Below, piece by piece: positions 12,191 through 24,057 of a stretch of DNA of 64,000 nucleotides. The number at the start of each line of letters is the position of its first letter. Within the stretch, counting starts at the first letter, position 1. The notes under the pieces were generated by a model. The model made no database searches, was not told the DNA's origin, and saw nothing but the letters and a program-made list of their open reading frames with translations. Origin of the DNA: Symbiodinium natans (taxonomy: Eukaryota; Sar; Dinophyceae; Suessiales; Symbiodiniaceae); NCBI GenBank assembly GCA_905221605.1, contig CAJNDS010002363.1, forward strand, positions 275,589-339,588. The letters run 5' to 3'. Both the position numbers and the translations under genes were made by a program.

Positions 12191-12544
12191 GAACTGAGAA
12201 TGAACCCTGGCGGCCCCCTGTTGTGAGCTTCGAGGCTCATGCGGGCCATTCGACCATGTGATTGGGGAGATCAAACCGAGGAGAGAGACGTGTAAGTTGA
12301 GGATGCTAGAGATCTCTGGTCCTCCACTTCATCCCCGGCGATGGTATCCAAAATCAAAACTGAACCTTAAACGTTAAGCAAATTGGATGCATCATGTCCA
12401 CAAAAAAAGGTTCTGGTTATCTTGGGGGCTAAACTGAAGTCCATAATTGGGATAATGTCCCCCATGCTACCTCTCATCCGCAGTAAACCAATGTATATGA
12501 ACGCTTTTTGGATCATGCCGTCCCCGGGCCAAGACGTGGATGCG

Positions 12545-12665
12545 GGAGGACGTGTTAGCCCAGTAACACATCTGAGTTTGGGCACCTTTTTTGGGGTTGG
12601 TTACTTTTTCAGGGAACCATGAACCAAAACAAGGGGTAAAAGGGTACCACTGGGCTACAAAGAGG
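12545..12665. mobile_element. Family III element
   Basis: Contains TTGGTTACTTTTTCAGGGAACC and ends GGTACCACTGGGCTAC (shown in part). The family terminus is GTAGCCCAG. Confidence 0.65.
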
Positions 12666-13383
12666 AGGCTCCTGCACTGGTACGATGTTGTTCTTGGCGC
12701 CAATGGTCACAGGCTTACCTTCGGATATGCCTGGCCAGAGTGGCAAATCAAAAGAACTACACAGTTCCCTGGAGCCGATATATTGTGTCCTACTCAAGTT
12801 TAAAAAGGCGAAAAACAAACTTAAACTGTTGAACTGACTTATGGAGCGTTTGTGGCCCGCCTAGCTGTTGGGTGGTTTGTGGCCGAGATTAAAATTAATC
12901 TCCAGATCCAAAGCACACTTAGAACCAAGATGATACTACCATTGGAGTAGAGCTCCCGATGAGGGGTTTAAGTGATTCACACAAGAAAGAAAAATGCTAA
13001 GGTGGCTATAGGAATGCCACTGGGTTTATCGGGTTTTGGGATAGCCTGTTACAAAGAGCTCAGAAACTGCCCACCCCTCCGCCCCCCCACCCCTCCTAAA
13101 CCCTAAACCCTAAACCCTAAACCCTAAACCCTAGACCCTAGACCCTAGACCCTAAACCCTACAAAAACAGTGCAAACCGCAAGAGCAGATGCCTTCCAAG
13201 CCTAGAATGCACTCGCTCTTCAGCGCCGCGTTCTCGGCGTACCTTAGCTATAGGGGTTTAGGTCTTAGAGGGTTTAGGGTTAGGGTTTAGGGTTTAGGGT
13301 TTAGGTTGTAGGGCTATAGGGTTTAGGGATGTTTAGGGTTCAGGGTATAAGGGTTTAGTAAGGCCTGGGCTAGTAAGATCCCT

Positions 13384-13905
13384 GACCAAAGAAGGAGGCG
13401 ATGCCCCCGCAAAGTGACGGGGCGCCAAGCCACGATGTACACACCTAGCCACCTGAAGGCTGTAAGGACCCTCCTACAGAGGGACTGGTACCTCCTAAGG
13501 AGGGTTTTGGGGTCTCAGGTCCAAGGGTTTTGAGGGCCCAAGAGCTTTAGGGTAGAGTCGATTCCCAAAGCTTCCTTGCGTGCTCAAAGTGACGTCTACC
13601 AGGGCCATGGACAAGCGTAAGGACGCCTGTGACCCAAAAATGTGCCAACACCCACCCAGAACCCAAATGCCAGGTGCTGGGTTTAGGGTTTAGGGTTTAG
13701 GGTTTAGGGTTTAGGGTTTAGGGTTTAGGGTTTAGGGTTTAGGGTTTAGGGTTTAGGGTTTAGGGTTTAGGGTTTAGGGTTTGGGAGTTTAGGGTTTCGG
13801 GTTTAGGGTTTGGGGTTTGGGGTTCCCAAATGCCAGGTGCTGAATGTCCATGATGGAGGAGGTCATGTAGTAAATCGGTGAGGCAAAGACCGCCAGGGCC
13901 TGGAA
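13384..13905 (-). CDS. Two exons of a putative membrane protein, split by a telomere array
   Basis: About 13904-13826: acceptor CATTCCAG| then ALAVFASPIYYMTSSIMDIQ HLAFG, hydrophobic. The frame would continue FWVGVGTFLGHRRPY on the other side of the array at 13680-13824 if that array and its flanking duplication were removed. A second hydrophobic stretch, about 13450-13384, reads either GAPSLCGGIASFFGQ or IVAWRPVTLRGHRLLLW. Plus-strand frames are also open, so strand is probable rather than certain. Confidence 0.45.
13680..13824. repeat. Telomere-motif array flanked by an 18-bp direct duplication
   Basis: About 18 TTTAGGG units, ending in variants TTTGGGG and TTTCGGG. The 18 bp CCCAAATGCCAGGTGCTG occurs at 13662-13679 immediately before and again at 13825-13842 immediately after, like a target-site duplication. 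Confidence 0.9.
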
Positions 13906-14011
13906 TGGAGGAGTTTAGAATTGAAAAAAAACGTCACGCTCGAGAATCTTGGGCTTTACGGCCGCGGCTTAGGGATTAGGATTTATAAGGTTTAGTCGGG
14001 TGCAGGGCTTT

Positions 14012-14124
14012 GCTTGAAGGCTCATGGGTACGTACAAGTAGTGTTGGGAGTACCCTAAATAGGGTCATAGACAGAGTTGCCGTACTAATAACCCTACTTG
14101 TACGCACCCATGAACCTCCCAGTA
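14012..14124. mobile_element. Family I element
   Basis: GCTTGAAGGCTCATGGGTAC and ACCCATGAACCTCCCAGTA termini with the GGGTCATAG-type core. Confidence 0.8.
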
Positions 14125-14206
14125 AGGAACTCCGTGGCCTGAACCCCTAAACCCTAAACCCTAAACCCTAAACCTCTCTTTCATATACAATTTAAATGTT
14201 GGGGAG

Positions 14207-14595
14207 TTACTGGGCAAGGTCACCCTTTTTTGCTGGGCAACGTTGTTTTTTACTGGGCAAGGTCATTTTTTTACTGGGCAAGGTCGTTCGGTCCAAAAAC
14301 GACCCTGCCCAGTAAAAAATGACCTTGCCCAGTAAAAATGTTACTGGGCAAGGTCGTTTTTTAACTGGGCAAGGTCATTTCTTTACTGGGCAAGGCCATT
14401 TTTTTGCTGGGGAAGGTCATTCTTTTACTGGGCAAGGTCATTTTTTTCTGGGCAGGGTCATTTTTTCCTGGGCAAGGTCATTTGATTACTGGGCAGGGTC
14501 ATTTTTTTTTCTGGGCAAGGTCATTTTCTTACTGGGCAAGGTCATTTTCTTACTGGGCAAGGTCATTTTTTTACTGGGCAAGGTCGTTCCACAAG
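14207..14595. repeat. Tandem array of TTACTGGGCAAGGTCATTTT units
   Basis: About 16 units of 19-25 bp with variable T-runs; two units at about 14300-14335 are inverted. The unit looks like the terminus of a hairpin element multiplied in tandem. Confidence 0.9.
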
Positions 14596-15026
14596 TGAAA
14601 TATGCTCTTAATGTTGTGGGATTCTTTGGGCGGGTGGGTATGTTCCTGGAGTAATTGCTTGACTAGTGAATGCTTGGACTTGAGATGCTGAACCCTAAAC
14701 CCTAAACCCTAAGCCTTAAAGCGTGTCACCCACCTGCACATCGGACAAGATGGAGGTGTCATCGTACCAGACGACCTCCCGGGCGTGAGTGGCATCTTGT
14801 CTACCCTGGACCCTGATACATGTTTTTTCCAAAAAGCGACCTGGGCCTAATTTCCTTACGAAGTGCACACCTATAAGGTCCGCAAACAGCGTATGCCGTG
14901 ACCTCTGCCGGCCTTCACAGCAGCTGCCAAAGTGATGACAATGCCCAGCCAGAACCACAGAAGAAACGGATCGGGCATCCAACTTCTGACCTCAAGGTGC
15001 AGAACTTCCTTTCAAATTCTTGGGGT

Positions 15027-15168
15027 TGTTACATGGTCCCTTTGTATGGGCCCTTAAATGCAGACCCATTACATACCCCTCATTTACCCTATGCAACGAA
15101 AGGGCCCATACTTCAGAACCCGTTAAAGGAAGTAAGGGACCATATTCAGGGCCCGTGCAACTAGCCTT
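15027..15168. mobile_element. Family VI element
   Basis: GTTACATGGTCCCTTTGTAT to ATATTCAGGGCCCGTGCAAC. Relatives at 37283-37366 and 45789-45925 share GGGCCCATACTTCA. Confidence 0.7.
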
Positions 15169-15885
15169 AGACTCAGATAGGCTGGCAAGTGAGTCAACTA
15201 CGAGTTTTTGCCTTAGAGACAGGTCTCACCCCAAACTGGCTCGAGCCTTGGGGGTTGACATTTGACGAAGTCTGGGATACCACAGAAATATAGGGGCCTG
15301 AATAATTAGAATAAGGTTTTGGGGGTCATTACAGTATAGTGTAAGGGAATATTGTTAGTAATTATTCCGGCCCCTAAATTAAGAGGGGCAAGCTCAGCAT
15401 TTTGAAAGGTGCCGCCTGCATTGCTTGTGGTAGGGACTTGCATACGATTTCGAGGCTTTGGCGCCGATGGAGACGACCCCCAAAAACCCTCAGAAACCTC
15501 AAAAAACCCTCAAAAACCCCTAAAAGCCCTCGAGTTTATGGGGCTGAGGGTTTAGGGACACGAGTGCTGCTGTAGGCCTCAGGATCTGCGATGCTACACC
15601 CTACCGCAAGTCGTGCCAATCTCTAGGCAGCCTGTGAGCCGGTACCAAGGCCAGTCCCTAAACCCTAGGACCTTAAACCCTAAACGCTAAACCCTAAACC
15701 CTAAACCTTAAACCCTCTAAACCCTGAACCTTAAACCCTAAACCGACAACTGCTGCCCAGCTGGAGCGCGCTGAACTTCAGGAGGAGCCCGTTGCGAAGC
15801 GACTCGTAATACCTGGGACGGTACTCTGGAGCTACTGAAACATGGTCACCGAGCCTACCGTCCCTTCCTTGAAATAGTCCCCTCC

Positions 15886-16018
15886 CCCCCCCCCCTATAT
15901 ATGGTTCAGCGTCGGGCGTTCCCGCCCCCCCCCCCCCCCCTCCCCCCCCCCCCCCCCCCCCTCCCCCCCCCCCCTCCCCCCCCCCCCCCATGGTCCCCCC
16001 CCCCCCCCCCCCCCCCCA
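15886..16018. repeat. Poly-C tract of about 130 bp
   Basis: Runs of C broken by single T, AT or ATGGT. The complementary strand is strongly quadruplex-prone. Confidence 0.95.
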
Positions 16019-16033
16019 AGTCTACTCTACGGT

Positions 16034-16330
16034 CCCTAAACCCTAAACCCTAAACCCTAAACCCTAAACCCTAAACCCTAAAACCTAAACCCTAACCCTA
16101 AACCCTAAACCTTAAGTCTTAAACCTTAAACCCTAAACCCTAAAACCCTGAACCCTAAACCCTAACCCTAAAACCAACCCCCAACCACACCACAGGGGGG
16201 GGGGTATCATCTTAGTACCCCATCCGCGGGGAAAACCCTAAACCCTAAACCCCCTAAACCCTAAAACCCTAAACTAAACCCTAAACCCTAAAACCCTAAA
16301 ACCCTAACCCTAACCCTAAACCCTAAAACC
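16034..16330. repeat. Telomere-motif blocks with an intervening duplicated segment
   Basis: Degenerate CCCTAAA units. A segment of about 48 bp (CCACACCACAGGGG...TATCATCTTAGTACCCCAT) occurs at about 16173-16223 and again at 16334-16381, on either side of the block at 16234-16330. Confidence 0.85.
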
Positions 16331-18062
16331 AAAACCAACCCCAACCACACCACAGGGGGGGGTATCATCTTAGTACCCCATAGTAGTATAGTACCATAGT
16401 ATAGACCATTGGGGGGGGGGGGGGGGTAGGGGGGGGGGGGGCCCGCCGGATTTGTGGTTCAGCCTCGGGCATAAAACCCAGGGTTTAGGGTCTAGGGTTT
16501 GGGGTTTATAGGGCTTAGGGCTTCGGGTGTAGGGCTTAAGGTTTAGACTTTTTTGGGCTTAGGGTTTAGGGTTTCGGGGGACTCAAGGATGTTTTCGGCC
16601 CACTAGAACACGGATGGTTTAGAGTCCAGGAGGGCTCCAACTTGATGGTTTAAGATGGGTTCAATGCACAGGCCTAAACCCTAAACCCTAAACCCTAAAC
16701 TCTAAACCCTAAACCCTAAAAAGCCTTACAACCGGGATGAGTGTTTAGGGTTTCAGGGTTAACGCTTCGACTCTCAAGCTCGCACAAGGCGGGCAAGGCT
16801 TCGATGGGCGATCTCTCAGTTTAGGGTTTAGGGTTTAGGGTTTAGCGTTTGGGGTTTAGGGTGAAAGTTTAATAAAGGTTTAGGGAAGGACCCGATCGTG
16901 ACCGCAAGCCCTTCCGCAAGCCCTTGCAAACCAGGGGGCAGAAGGCACCTGGCCGTCGCCATAAAAATCCTTGGGAGTTGCAGACATCTCGGTTTCTCTT
17001 GGGCTTAGCCAGCGGTCTGAGGGTTCAGGGTTTAGAGGGTGTTAAGGTTTAAGTTTAGGGCCTAGAGGCTCTGACAGGTTTATGTTGCCTAGTGTGGCTG
17101 CGGCCAGCAAGAACATTTACACAAACACGTCCTGTAGGCTCCCTAAGCGTGGCTATTCGCAGAGCATGCAGAGCTGCAAGCGCAAAGTAGAGGCTGCTGA
17201 TGTCTGTGCAATACGGATGTCTTGCCGATGCCAGGCAGCTCATGCAAAGCTCCCCGAGGGGCGAGGTTGCCAACCCCATCGTCCACTAGAGCATCTGTTT
17301 CAATTTTCTTGGTAGAGGCAGGGATTGAAGCCACACACCAAGACTGTGACGTTGCCATATCCTCATGTGAAATTGTCACGTCACGGCCGAAGCAATGTAG
17401 GTTTCTGACCCGACCAGGGGACCCAAACAGAAAAGCACCACCATGGCGAGGAGGTGCCCTTTGAACGTTCTCTTGAAGGTTCAGGGTTGCAAGGTTTCAG
17501 GTAAGGCAATGGCACTGATCCTCCCAACCCCTACACTCTCAACAGAGTACTTCACTAGTCCTGCTCTGGAGCTAACCCTTCGTTTATATGCTGAACACCA
17601 AGGACCTAAGCAGACCCTGAACCACTGAACCTCTAACGGATCTTCCTTCATGGACCCTGCGTACTATCCAAGGCGCCGCAGCACGGCAAAGGCGCCGAAC
17701 AGCAAGGGAAAGCAAAGCCTTGCTTCGGGTTTTGGGTACAGATGCCAAACTCTGAGAAGCCCAGAAAACTAAACTTTATACCACCCGAAGCTCTAAGCTC
17801 TATAAGCTCTGAACGCTAAGAAAAGTTTCGCAAAAGGGCTTGATGCACAACGCGCCCACACACACAGACACTCCCTGTCATCAAAGCTTGTCGCCTGCTG
17901 CGCTGTTGCTCAAGACCCAGGTTTCAGGGTTGTTTTCGGGGGTCTTGTAGCTGAAGGTTGAGGCGGGCGCGCTGATTTAAACGCTGTCAGCACACACCAC
18001 TCTCTCACGCTAAGTCTGAAAGAAACAGATCTACTTGTAGAGCCGCCAGTGGTCCCCCAAGA

Positions 18063-18181
18063 CTAAGACAACAGGCCCACCTCGGCTTCAGCCCATGGCC
18101 CCTGTACACTCTTGCGCCCAAGCCACACCAGGATGTAGCCGACGCCAGTGGTATCGACATACGTCCGAAAAAGCCGTTCAC
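18063..18181 (-). CDS. Exon candidate
   Basis: Minus frame reads RLFRTYVDTTGVGYILVWLG RKSVQGPWAEAEVGLLS then TAG, after acceptor CTCGGAG|. Protein-like with a short hydrophobic stretch. Two other frames are partly open. Confidence 0.42.
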
Positions 18182-18502
18182 CTCCGAGGCGGGGCTGAGC
18201 ATGTGTTCTGCTGTGTTTTGCTAGGGATTTTTAGGGGGGGGGACCTCATGGCTTCATGCGGTGCATCGCGCATGCCTTCCCAACATGCAGGGTGCGAATT
18301 CAAGAAAGAGGTCCGTCCCCTAAGACGTTGGGAATCTGGAGCTTGCAGGCCGCCAAGGATGCACCGTTGTTCAGGTGACACGTTCAAACAAAGGCTGAAA
18401 GGCGCACAGTGCGCCAGCCATGCTGGTGCTGGTGGTTCAGAGATTGGGCCTGCACCATGAAAAGCAACATCGATCCATAAGCGTAGGCCAGCAGTATATA
18501 AC

Positions 18503-18594
18503 TAGGATGTTCCCCCTTTTTTATACTAACAGTCATTAATAGGGATTGGAGTACCCCCTCGCAAAAAACCCTAGCAAGGACTGTTGGGGGAACA
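18503..18594. mobile_element. Family II element, degraded
   Basis: GGATGTTCCCCC...TTATACTAACAGTC at left and GGACTGTTGGGGGAAC at right. Confidence 0.65.
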
Positions 18595-18727
18595 CGCCAA
18601 AGTATGAAGTATAAAGAGAGGAAAGAGAAGACGACCCGCTGGACCCTAAAGAAGTAGATCACCTGTAGGCCTCTCGGCAACGAAGGAGCGGCAGACTCTG
18701 CTCTGAACCCTAGGATGGATGGATGGA

Positions 18728-18885
18728 TGGACTCGGCACGCAGGGCACTGCTGCATAAGAGCGCCGTCCCCTCCGCCATCTCAGGGAGCCTCCGCAAGCG
18801 TCATTGGCGACCCTCCGGCAAAGGTTCATGGCCCCAGACTGTCCAGTGGGTCCTAGAGCACAGCCGCGAGCACGAGGGCCAGTAG
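18728..18885 (+). CDS. Exon candidate, strand ambiguous
   Basis: Plus frame includes WPQTVQWVLEHSREHEGQ then TAG. The minus strand over the first third is also protein-like (LPEMAEGTALLCSSALRAES). I cannot choose on sequence alone. Confidence 0.25.
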
Positions 18886-19199
18886 TGCGTCCACGCATCC
18901 TCCATTTCTGCCCTGCGCCCTATAGGCCCAAGCCACAAAACTACCGGCAAGGACCCAGGATGAATGCCCAAGTCGATATCGGCGGTGAGGTGTCACCGGC
19001 AAGGCAAGACTCTGCCATCCGGCGGTGGAAACAGCCCTTAACCCTTATAACCCTTATCAACTACAACCGTCGACCACCCCACCCTTAACCTGAAGCCCTA
19101 AAAACCCCTTAACCCTAAACCCTAAACCCTAAACCCTAAAGCCTAAACCCTGAACCCTAAACCCTAAACCCTGAACCCTGAGTCCCTAAACCCTACAAC

Positions 19200-19282
19200 C
19201 CTAAGGTTCCGCCTTCCAGAACGAAGAGACCACAGCCGATGACGAAAAACAGGACGTCGATGAGGCCCTGGGCGATGATGTC
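19200..19282 (-). CDS. Exon encoding a membrane segment
   Basis: Acceptor GCCAG| then DIIAQGLIDVLFFVIGCGLF VLEGGTLG, a classic hydrophobic helix. The donor is G|GTTGTAGGGTTTAGGG, a degenerate telomere motif. Confidence 0.5.
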
Positions 19283-20479
19283 CTGGCTTCATCTGAGAAC
19301 CAAACCTATGCTTTTGGGTTTGGGGTTTGGGGTTTAAGCAGGCTTTGGATTCTGAAGGTTGAGCTAGTGGTAGACAAGCACTCGCAAGCACTAGGCTGCA
19401 GAGGAGGGTTAGGGCTTAAAACCCTAAACCCTAAACCCTAAAACCCTAAACCCAAAGGCTTCTCGGGCCTACGACCAATATCAGCGCCGTTCCGCACCCC
19501 CCGAAGTAGCAAATGCATGAAACCAAAAGTGGGGTCTTCAGAGCTGGCAAGGGAGACCCTCAGCGACCCTCCCCCCCCCCTCCCAGACCCCACAAGCTAC
19601 AAGCCCATTGCATGTGCAAATTCGAAGGAATACAGGGCCTATGCCTGCCTCAAATTACGCGAAAACCCCCAAAGCCCTAAACCCCTAAACCCGCCTTAAC
19701 CCTAAGAAGAGACGTTCAACCTACACGGGGCGCCAACACTCCGACGCATCCTTGGACAGATCCCCATGTACCTCATAATCAAATTAAAGTGATAGGTATT
19801 TTCAAGAAGGGTACCCCTATTCGCGAAAAAACCCTTAATACTATTCACCTTACCCCAAAATACTAGAATCCTAATGATAGGAATCCCCACAAAGGGTACT
19901 GTACCCCAAAATGCCCCTAAACCCTGAACCCTAAACCCTAAACCCTAAACCCTAAACCCTAAACCCTAAACCCCAAACCCTATCATAATCCTAATGACAG
20001 GAGTCCCCCCCAAAAAAAGGAAAGCTCTATTCTCGGAAACTCCCTCAGATCTCAGCGCCCCGACTGCTGGCTTTGGGAGCCGGAGCTGGCCTCCATACCC
20101 CGGGTGTTCGGTTAAGAAAATGAAAAGGGTTTAGGGTTTAGGGTTTAGGGTTTAGGGTTTAGGGTTTAGGGTTTAGGGTTTAGGGTTTAGGGCTTAGGGC
20201 TTAGGGTTTAGGGGTTTGGGGTTTGGGGTTTAGGGGTTTAGGGGTTTGGGGTTTAGGGTCTCGGGTTTTATGGGGGATATTGAAGGCTCCGACTCTCACA
20301 CGAGCACACGTAGGGTTAGGGTCTGGGTCGGGGGCGGTGGGGTGGTGGAGGTGGGGTGGTGGGGGGTGGGGGTGGCACTATTGGCCATTGTTGATCTGCC
20401 CGCGTCCTCTAAGAACGACGGAATCGAGGTTGGGCTCGCCCATTTAAGCTGGTAGGGACACCATACACATACAAATTGC

Positions 20480-20490
20480 ATCTCTCTCTC

Positions 20491-20522
<32 letters not shown>

Positions 20523-20685
20523 CCCCTCTCTTCTCTCTCTCTCTCTCTCTCTATCTCTCTCCAACATGCTCTCTTTCTCTCTCTCTGTCTCTCTGTCTCT
20601 CTGCCTCTCTGCCTCTCTCTTTGTCGCTCTGTCTCTCTGTCTCTGTCTCTCTCTGTCTCTCTCTCTCTCTCTCTGGCTCGCTCGC
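20480..20685. repeat. CT-rich microsatellite
   Basis: CTCTCT with GTCTCT and GCCTCT variants over about 200 bp. Long antisense frames rich in Arg/Glu across it are artefacts. Confidence 0.95.
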
Positions 20686-20903
20686 ATGCTCAGTCCAGCT
20701 GAAGCCCGTACCCTATAGGCACTAATCAGCACCTTTCTAGGTACAGGCCCTACAGAGCGCCCCAAACCTCACCAAAACCTCCTCAACTCGCAAAACCTCT
20801 CCAAATCTCTCAACCCTAAACCCTAAACCCTAAACCCTAAACCCTAAACCCTAAACCCTAAACCCTTCATAAAACCCGAAACCCACAAACCCAAGTCCCC
20901 AAC

Positions 20904-21010
20904 CGCGCGGAGCTTTTTGGGGCATCTCTGGGCCCCGGCGGTCGCTGAGGTCCTCGGCCTCCGTCAAGCCCCAGACCTGCTCGGCCTCCACCGAAAAGTT
21001 GGTCTTAATG
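20904..21010 (-). CDS. Exon whose acceptor comes from a mini-element
   Basis: The element terminus ...GGAACCTCCAAG| is followed directly by IKTNFSVEAEQVWGLTEAED LSDRRGPEMPQKAPR and donor G|GTTGGGG. Hydrophilic, with strongly G/C-ending codons. Confidence 0.58.
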
Positions 21011-21597
21011 CTTGGAGGTTCCTTTTGGGTGCTTGTAGGTAGGGTTTAGGGTTTCGGGTTTCGGGTTTAGGGTTTGGGGTTTAGGGTTTAGGGTCTACTT
21101 GGAGGTTCATTTGGGTACTTGCCAGTAGGGTTAGTTAGAAGTAGGGTAACGAGGGTAATGCCCTTATTTGGGATACTGCAGCCCTTCTTCGAAGTGCCCA
21201 AAGCCTTGGGAGTGTGGACGGGTGTTTGGTTATAATGTATAAGGGCTCGTAAGGGAACCCGAAACCCAACCCTAACGCTTATCACCCCCGCGCAAAGCCA
21301 CATAGCAAGTGAACCCTAAACCTTCCTTGTCCCTTAGGCTCAAAGTAGCCAAAAAACCTTTAAGAATGCCTGTTGGCCCAAAAACCCGGATTCTGTTTGC
21401 ATACTACCAAAAACAAGTCGGAAAGCTAAATTAAAGCCCAGCTGAAACCTGCAAGCCCGTGTCGTGCCGGATTCGCTTCAGGTTGTTCTCTATCTAGGTT
21501 TAGGATGCGGGCGTGGGGTTCAGAGTTAAAAGCGCTTCGGGTTGTTAGGTCAGTTCGCAGTCCAGTTGCAAAAGGGTTTTTAGGTTTATTGGGGTAT

Positions 21598-21716
21598 CGT
21601 GCCATGCTCAGGGCTTGAGGACTCCAAACGTGCATGCGCATGCACATGTGCAGAGTCGCCTTGAAGGCAGTATGGGCCAGATACACGAACCAGGCTACCT
21701 TGGTCAGAAGCACATG
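21598..21716 (-). CDS. Exon whose acceptor comes from a mini-element; hydrophobic
   Basis: The element at 21717-21856 ends CCTCCAAG| on this strand, then HVLLTKVAWFVYLAHTAFKA TLHMCMRMHVWSPQALSMA. Codons end almost uniformly in G/C. Another frame (DQGSLVRVSGPYCLQGDSAH) is open too. The 3' end is uncertain. Confidence 0.5.
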
Positions 21717-21856
21717 CTTGGAGGTTCATGGGTAAGTATAAGTAGGGTTCTACGTACCCTACTAAATAAGGGCTATAGCCATAGCTACCCTACTTCTGTA
21801 GGGTTATACGTACAGCCATAGTTACCCTACTTCTAACCCTACCCATGAGCCTCCAC
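21717..21856. mobile_element. Family I element providing an acceptor
   Basis: CTTGGAGGTTCATGGGTAAG to CCCATGAGCCTCCACG. On the minus strand it ends CCTCCAAG| at the exon at 21716. Confidence 0.85.
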
Positions 21857-22479
21857 GTGTGGATAGGAATCCAGACCACAAACCCCGAAGCTCAGCGCTG
21901 ACTTCGAATCCCTAACCCTAAACCCTAAAAACCTTAACCCTAAACCCTAACCCTAAACCGCCTAAACATTGGACAAAACACGTAGCAATTCTACATGCGG
22001 GCCGAGACTGGTTTGGAGAATATACTTAGCTGACTTCTGAACCCCTCCAAAAAGTTTAACTTTTAGGCTCCCTTTATTGTAGTTTCTACAAAAACACAAA
22101 AAGTTAAAGTCCTAAGAACCAGCCAGAAGAAAGCCAAGTATAGGCGATGGAAGTTGTCTGAGGGGATGTCCCCTTACCTAAGCCCTCTCTGTTTTCATTC
22201 GCTACTTCCCTACTAAGCACCACTAACTTTCGGGTTTTCTTTGGCACAAGGCAAAGCCCGCCAAGCATGCACAGGTTAGTGGTAGCACTTCCCATTGGGC
22301 CGCCTGAAACCAGGCACGAGGTTTACGCCTGAAGCAAGGACACGAATTGACCTCGGGCGATGCACTAAGCCCTAAGCCCTAAGCCCTAAGCCCAAAGCCC
22401 AAAGCCCTAAGCCTTAAGCCCGAAGCCCTGAGCCCGAAGCCCGAAGGCCTAAGCCCTAAGCCCTAGGCCCTGAACCCTA

Positions 22480-22570
22480 AACCCTCGTGCTGGGGATCGG
22501 CCTTCGGTGTTGAGGTGCTTAAGCAGCGGGATCGGCTGCGCTCGCCCGGTGTGATTGCTCGTCCCAAAAT
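22480..22570 (+). CDS. Exon candidate
   Basis: Reads GSAFGVEVLKQRDRLRSPGV IARPKI before TAA. A family IV mini-element follows immediately at 22563-22687. No family recognised. Confidence 0.4.
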
Positions 22571-22850
22571 ATAAAGATGCCCTTTGTGTATGCTATTATA
22601 TGCGCCACAACACCAGAATCCTCATTGTAGGTATACCTGCCCCAAAACAGGGTACTCCTATTTCGGAAAAAGTCTCCAGACATTTGGGTCCAAGTCAAGC
22701 CATGGGCTGCTCCCCCCAAAAAAACTCATAAAAATGAAAACTGCGAATCTGCTCAGGTTAGAAGCGCTAGGGGATTAGAGGCTGATTGGTTTAGGGCTTT
22801 AGGGCTAAACCCCAAAACTCCAACCCTCAAACCCTCAGCCAATGAAGGGC

Positions 22851-22993
22851 TTAGGGCTTAAAGGGCTTGGAGGCAGAGGTGTTTGGAATGCTCTTCTCCG
22901 GCAAGGATGCAGTGTAGATCACCACGCAGATGGCGGCTGCCACAAGGACTTCCTTCCAAGCGATCCAAACTCGTACGCCCAAGCTGGCACCCT
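22851..22993 (-). CDS. C-terminal exon with a membrane helix
   Basis: Minus frame reads VWIAWKEVLVAAAICVVIYT ASLPEKSIPNTSASKPFKP then TAA. The stop lies in a CCCTAAG block, so degenerate telomere motif may supply the terminator codon. The helix suggests a membrane protein. Confidence 0.55.
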
Positions 22994-23797
22994 AAAAACA
23001 CTTACCGCCTAACCCCAAGTCTACCCTGAACAATAAACCCTTCGGGCTTCAGGGCTCCTGTGGTAGCTTGCCTGCGGCCCTAAACCCTAAACCCCAAACC
23101 CCAAACCCTGAGGTGGTACCACTGAAGGGTTCCCTAAATCCCATTCTTCTGTAGGTCTGGGCTCCTTTCAAGCAACGGGCACCAAGGGTAGACCTTCATT
23201 CTGGGCTGTACTGCCCTACGTCCTAAACCATAAACCCTCTAGATGTATATGTGCATATGTAGAAGTTGATGTTCCTTCTACTTTCAAGATACCTAACTGT
23301 GATGTTTAAATAATATTAACGACTAACAAAGCAACATTTTTTTGGGGGATGTTCCCCCTTATACTAACAATCCTTACTGGCCAGTTCAGGCACAGCAAAG
23401 TACCCTGTACCCAGTCCTTAACCAGGACTCATAGTTCCCCCTTTTCTGATCCCTTTTTGGGACTGTTTGTTTCAGGGGGAAAATCCCAATATATGAGCCA
23501 TAAACCCTTGTAAATTTGGTCCTGAAGGTCGAGCACAGTCTGGGACCCCCATGTCCAAGCTAAGTGAAACCCTGCTACTTAGATGCCTGCTCCGTTTGAA
23601 GTGGATGCATCGCGGACCGCCGATTAAGAGCTCCCAAAAACAAACAGCAAGGTTCTAGCCTTACTTAGGGAACTTACGACCCTTATGTATATCCGGACCC
23701 CAACATGTGTAAAAAAAAACGAAAATCCATTTAAAAAAGGACCACACTTTGCGGGCTGAGGGAAGTACCCATACGAACCTTCAAGTTCAAGCAGCTC

Positions 23798-23902
23798 CTA
23801 ACCCCGAGAGGCCCCCAACGCCGCAAGCCAAGCCGCGAAAAGGAGTGCCATGCTGGGGTGCAGGGAACGGAAGGCGCGCACGGTGCGATCGTTGAGGACC
23901 TC
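23798..23902 (-). CDS. Exon candidate with signal-like hydrophobic stretch
   Basis: Minus frame reads VLNDRTVRAFRSLHPSMALL FAAWLAALGASRG then TAG. The last half resembles a signal peptide or membrane helix. A CCCTAAACCC block lies directly upstream in transcript sense. Confidence 0.48.
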   Translation of the reverse strand, partial: EVLNDRTVRAFRSLHPSMALLFAAWLAALGASRG

Positions 23903-24057
23903 ATCGGGTTTAGGGTTTAGGGTTCAGGGTTTAGGTTTTAGGTTTTAGGGTTTGGGGCCCTTCCCCCTTGAACATTGAGAGGGTGGGGGAACACTTCTAC
24001 TTGCCGAGTTGTGTATGGTGATCTCCACCTTTTGGTGCACCCTTGTGGCTGTTATAT

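Larger units (their letters stand above)
14600..18060. other. Intergenic or intronic stretch with weak exon-like frames
   Basis: Contains mini-elements and poly-C. Weak frames: plus 16890-17010 (PDRDRKPFRKPLQTRGQK) and 17140-17390, open on both strands. I cannot support a gene. Confidence 0.5.

Noticed and set aside
20480-20760. Arg/Glu-rich protein on the minus strand
   Set aside because: Translation of a CT/GA microsatellite.
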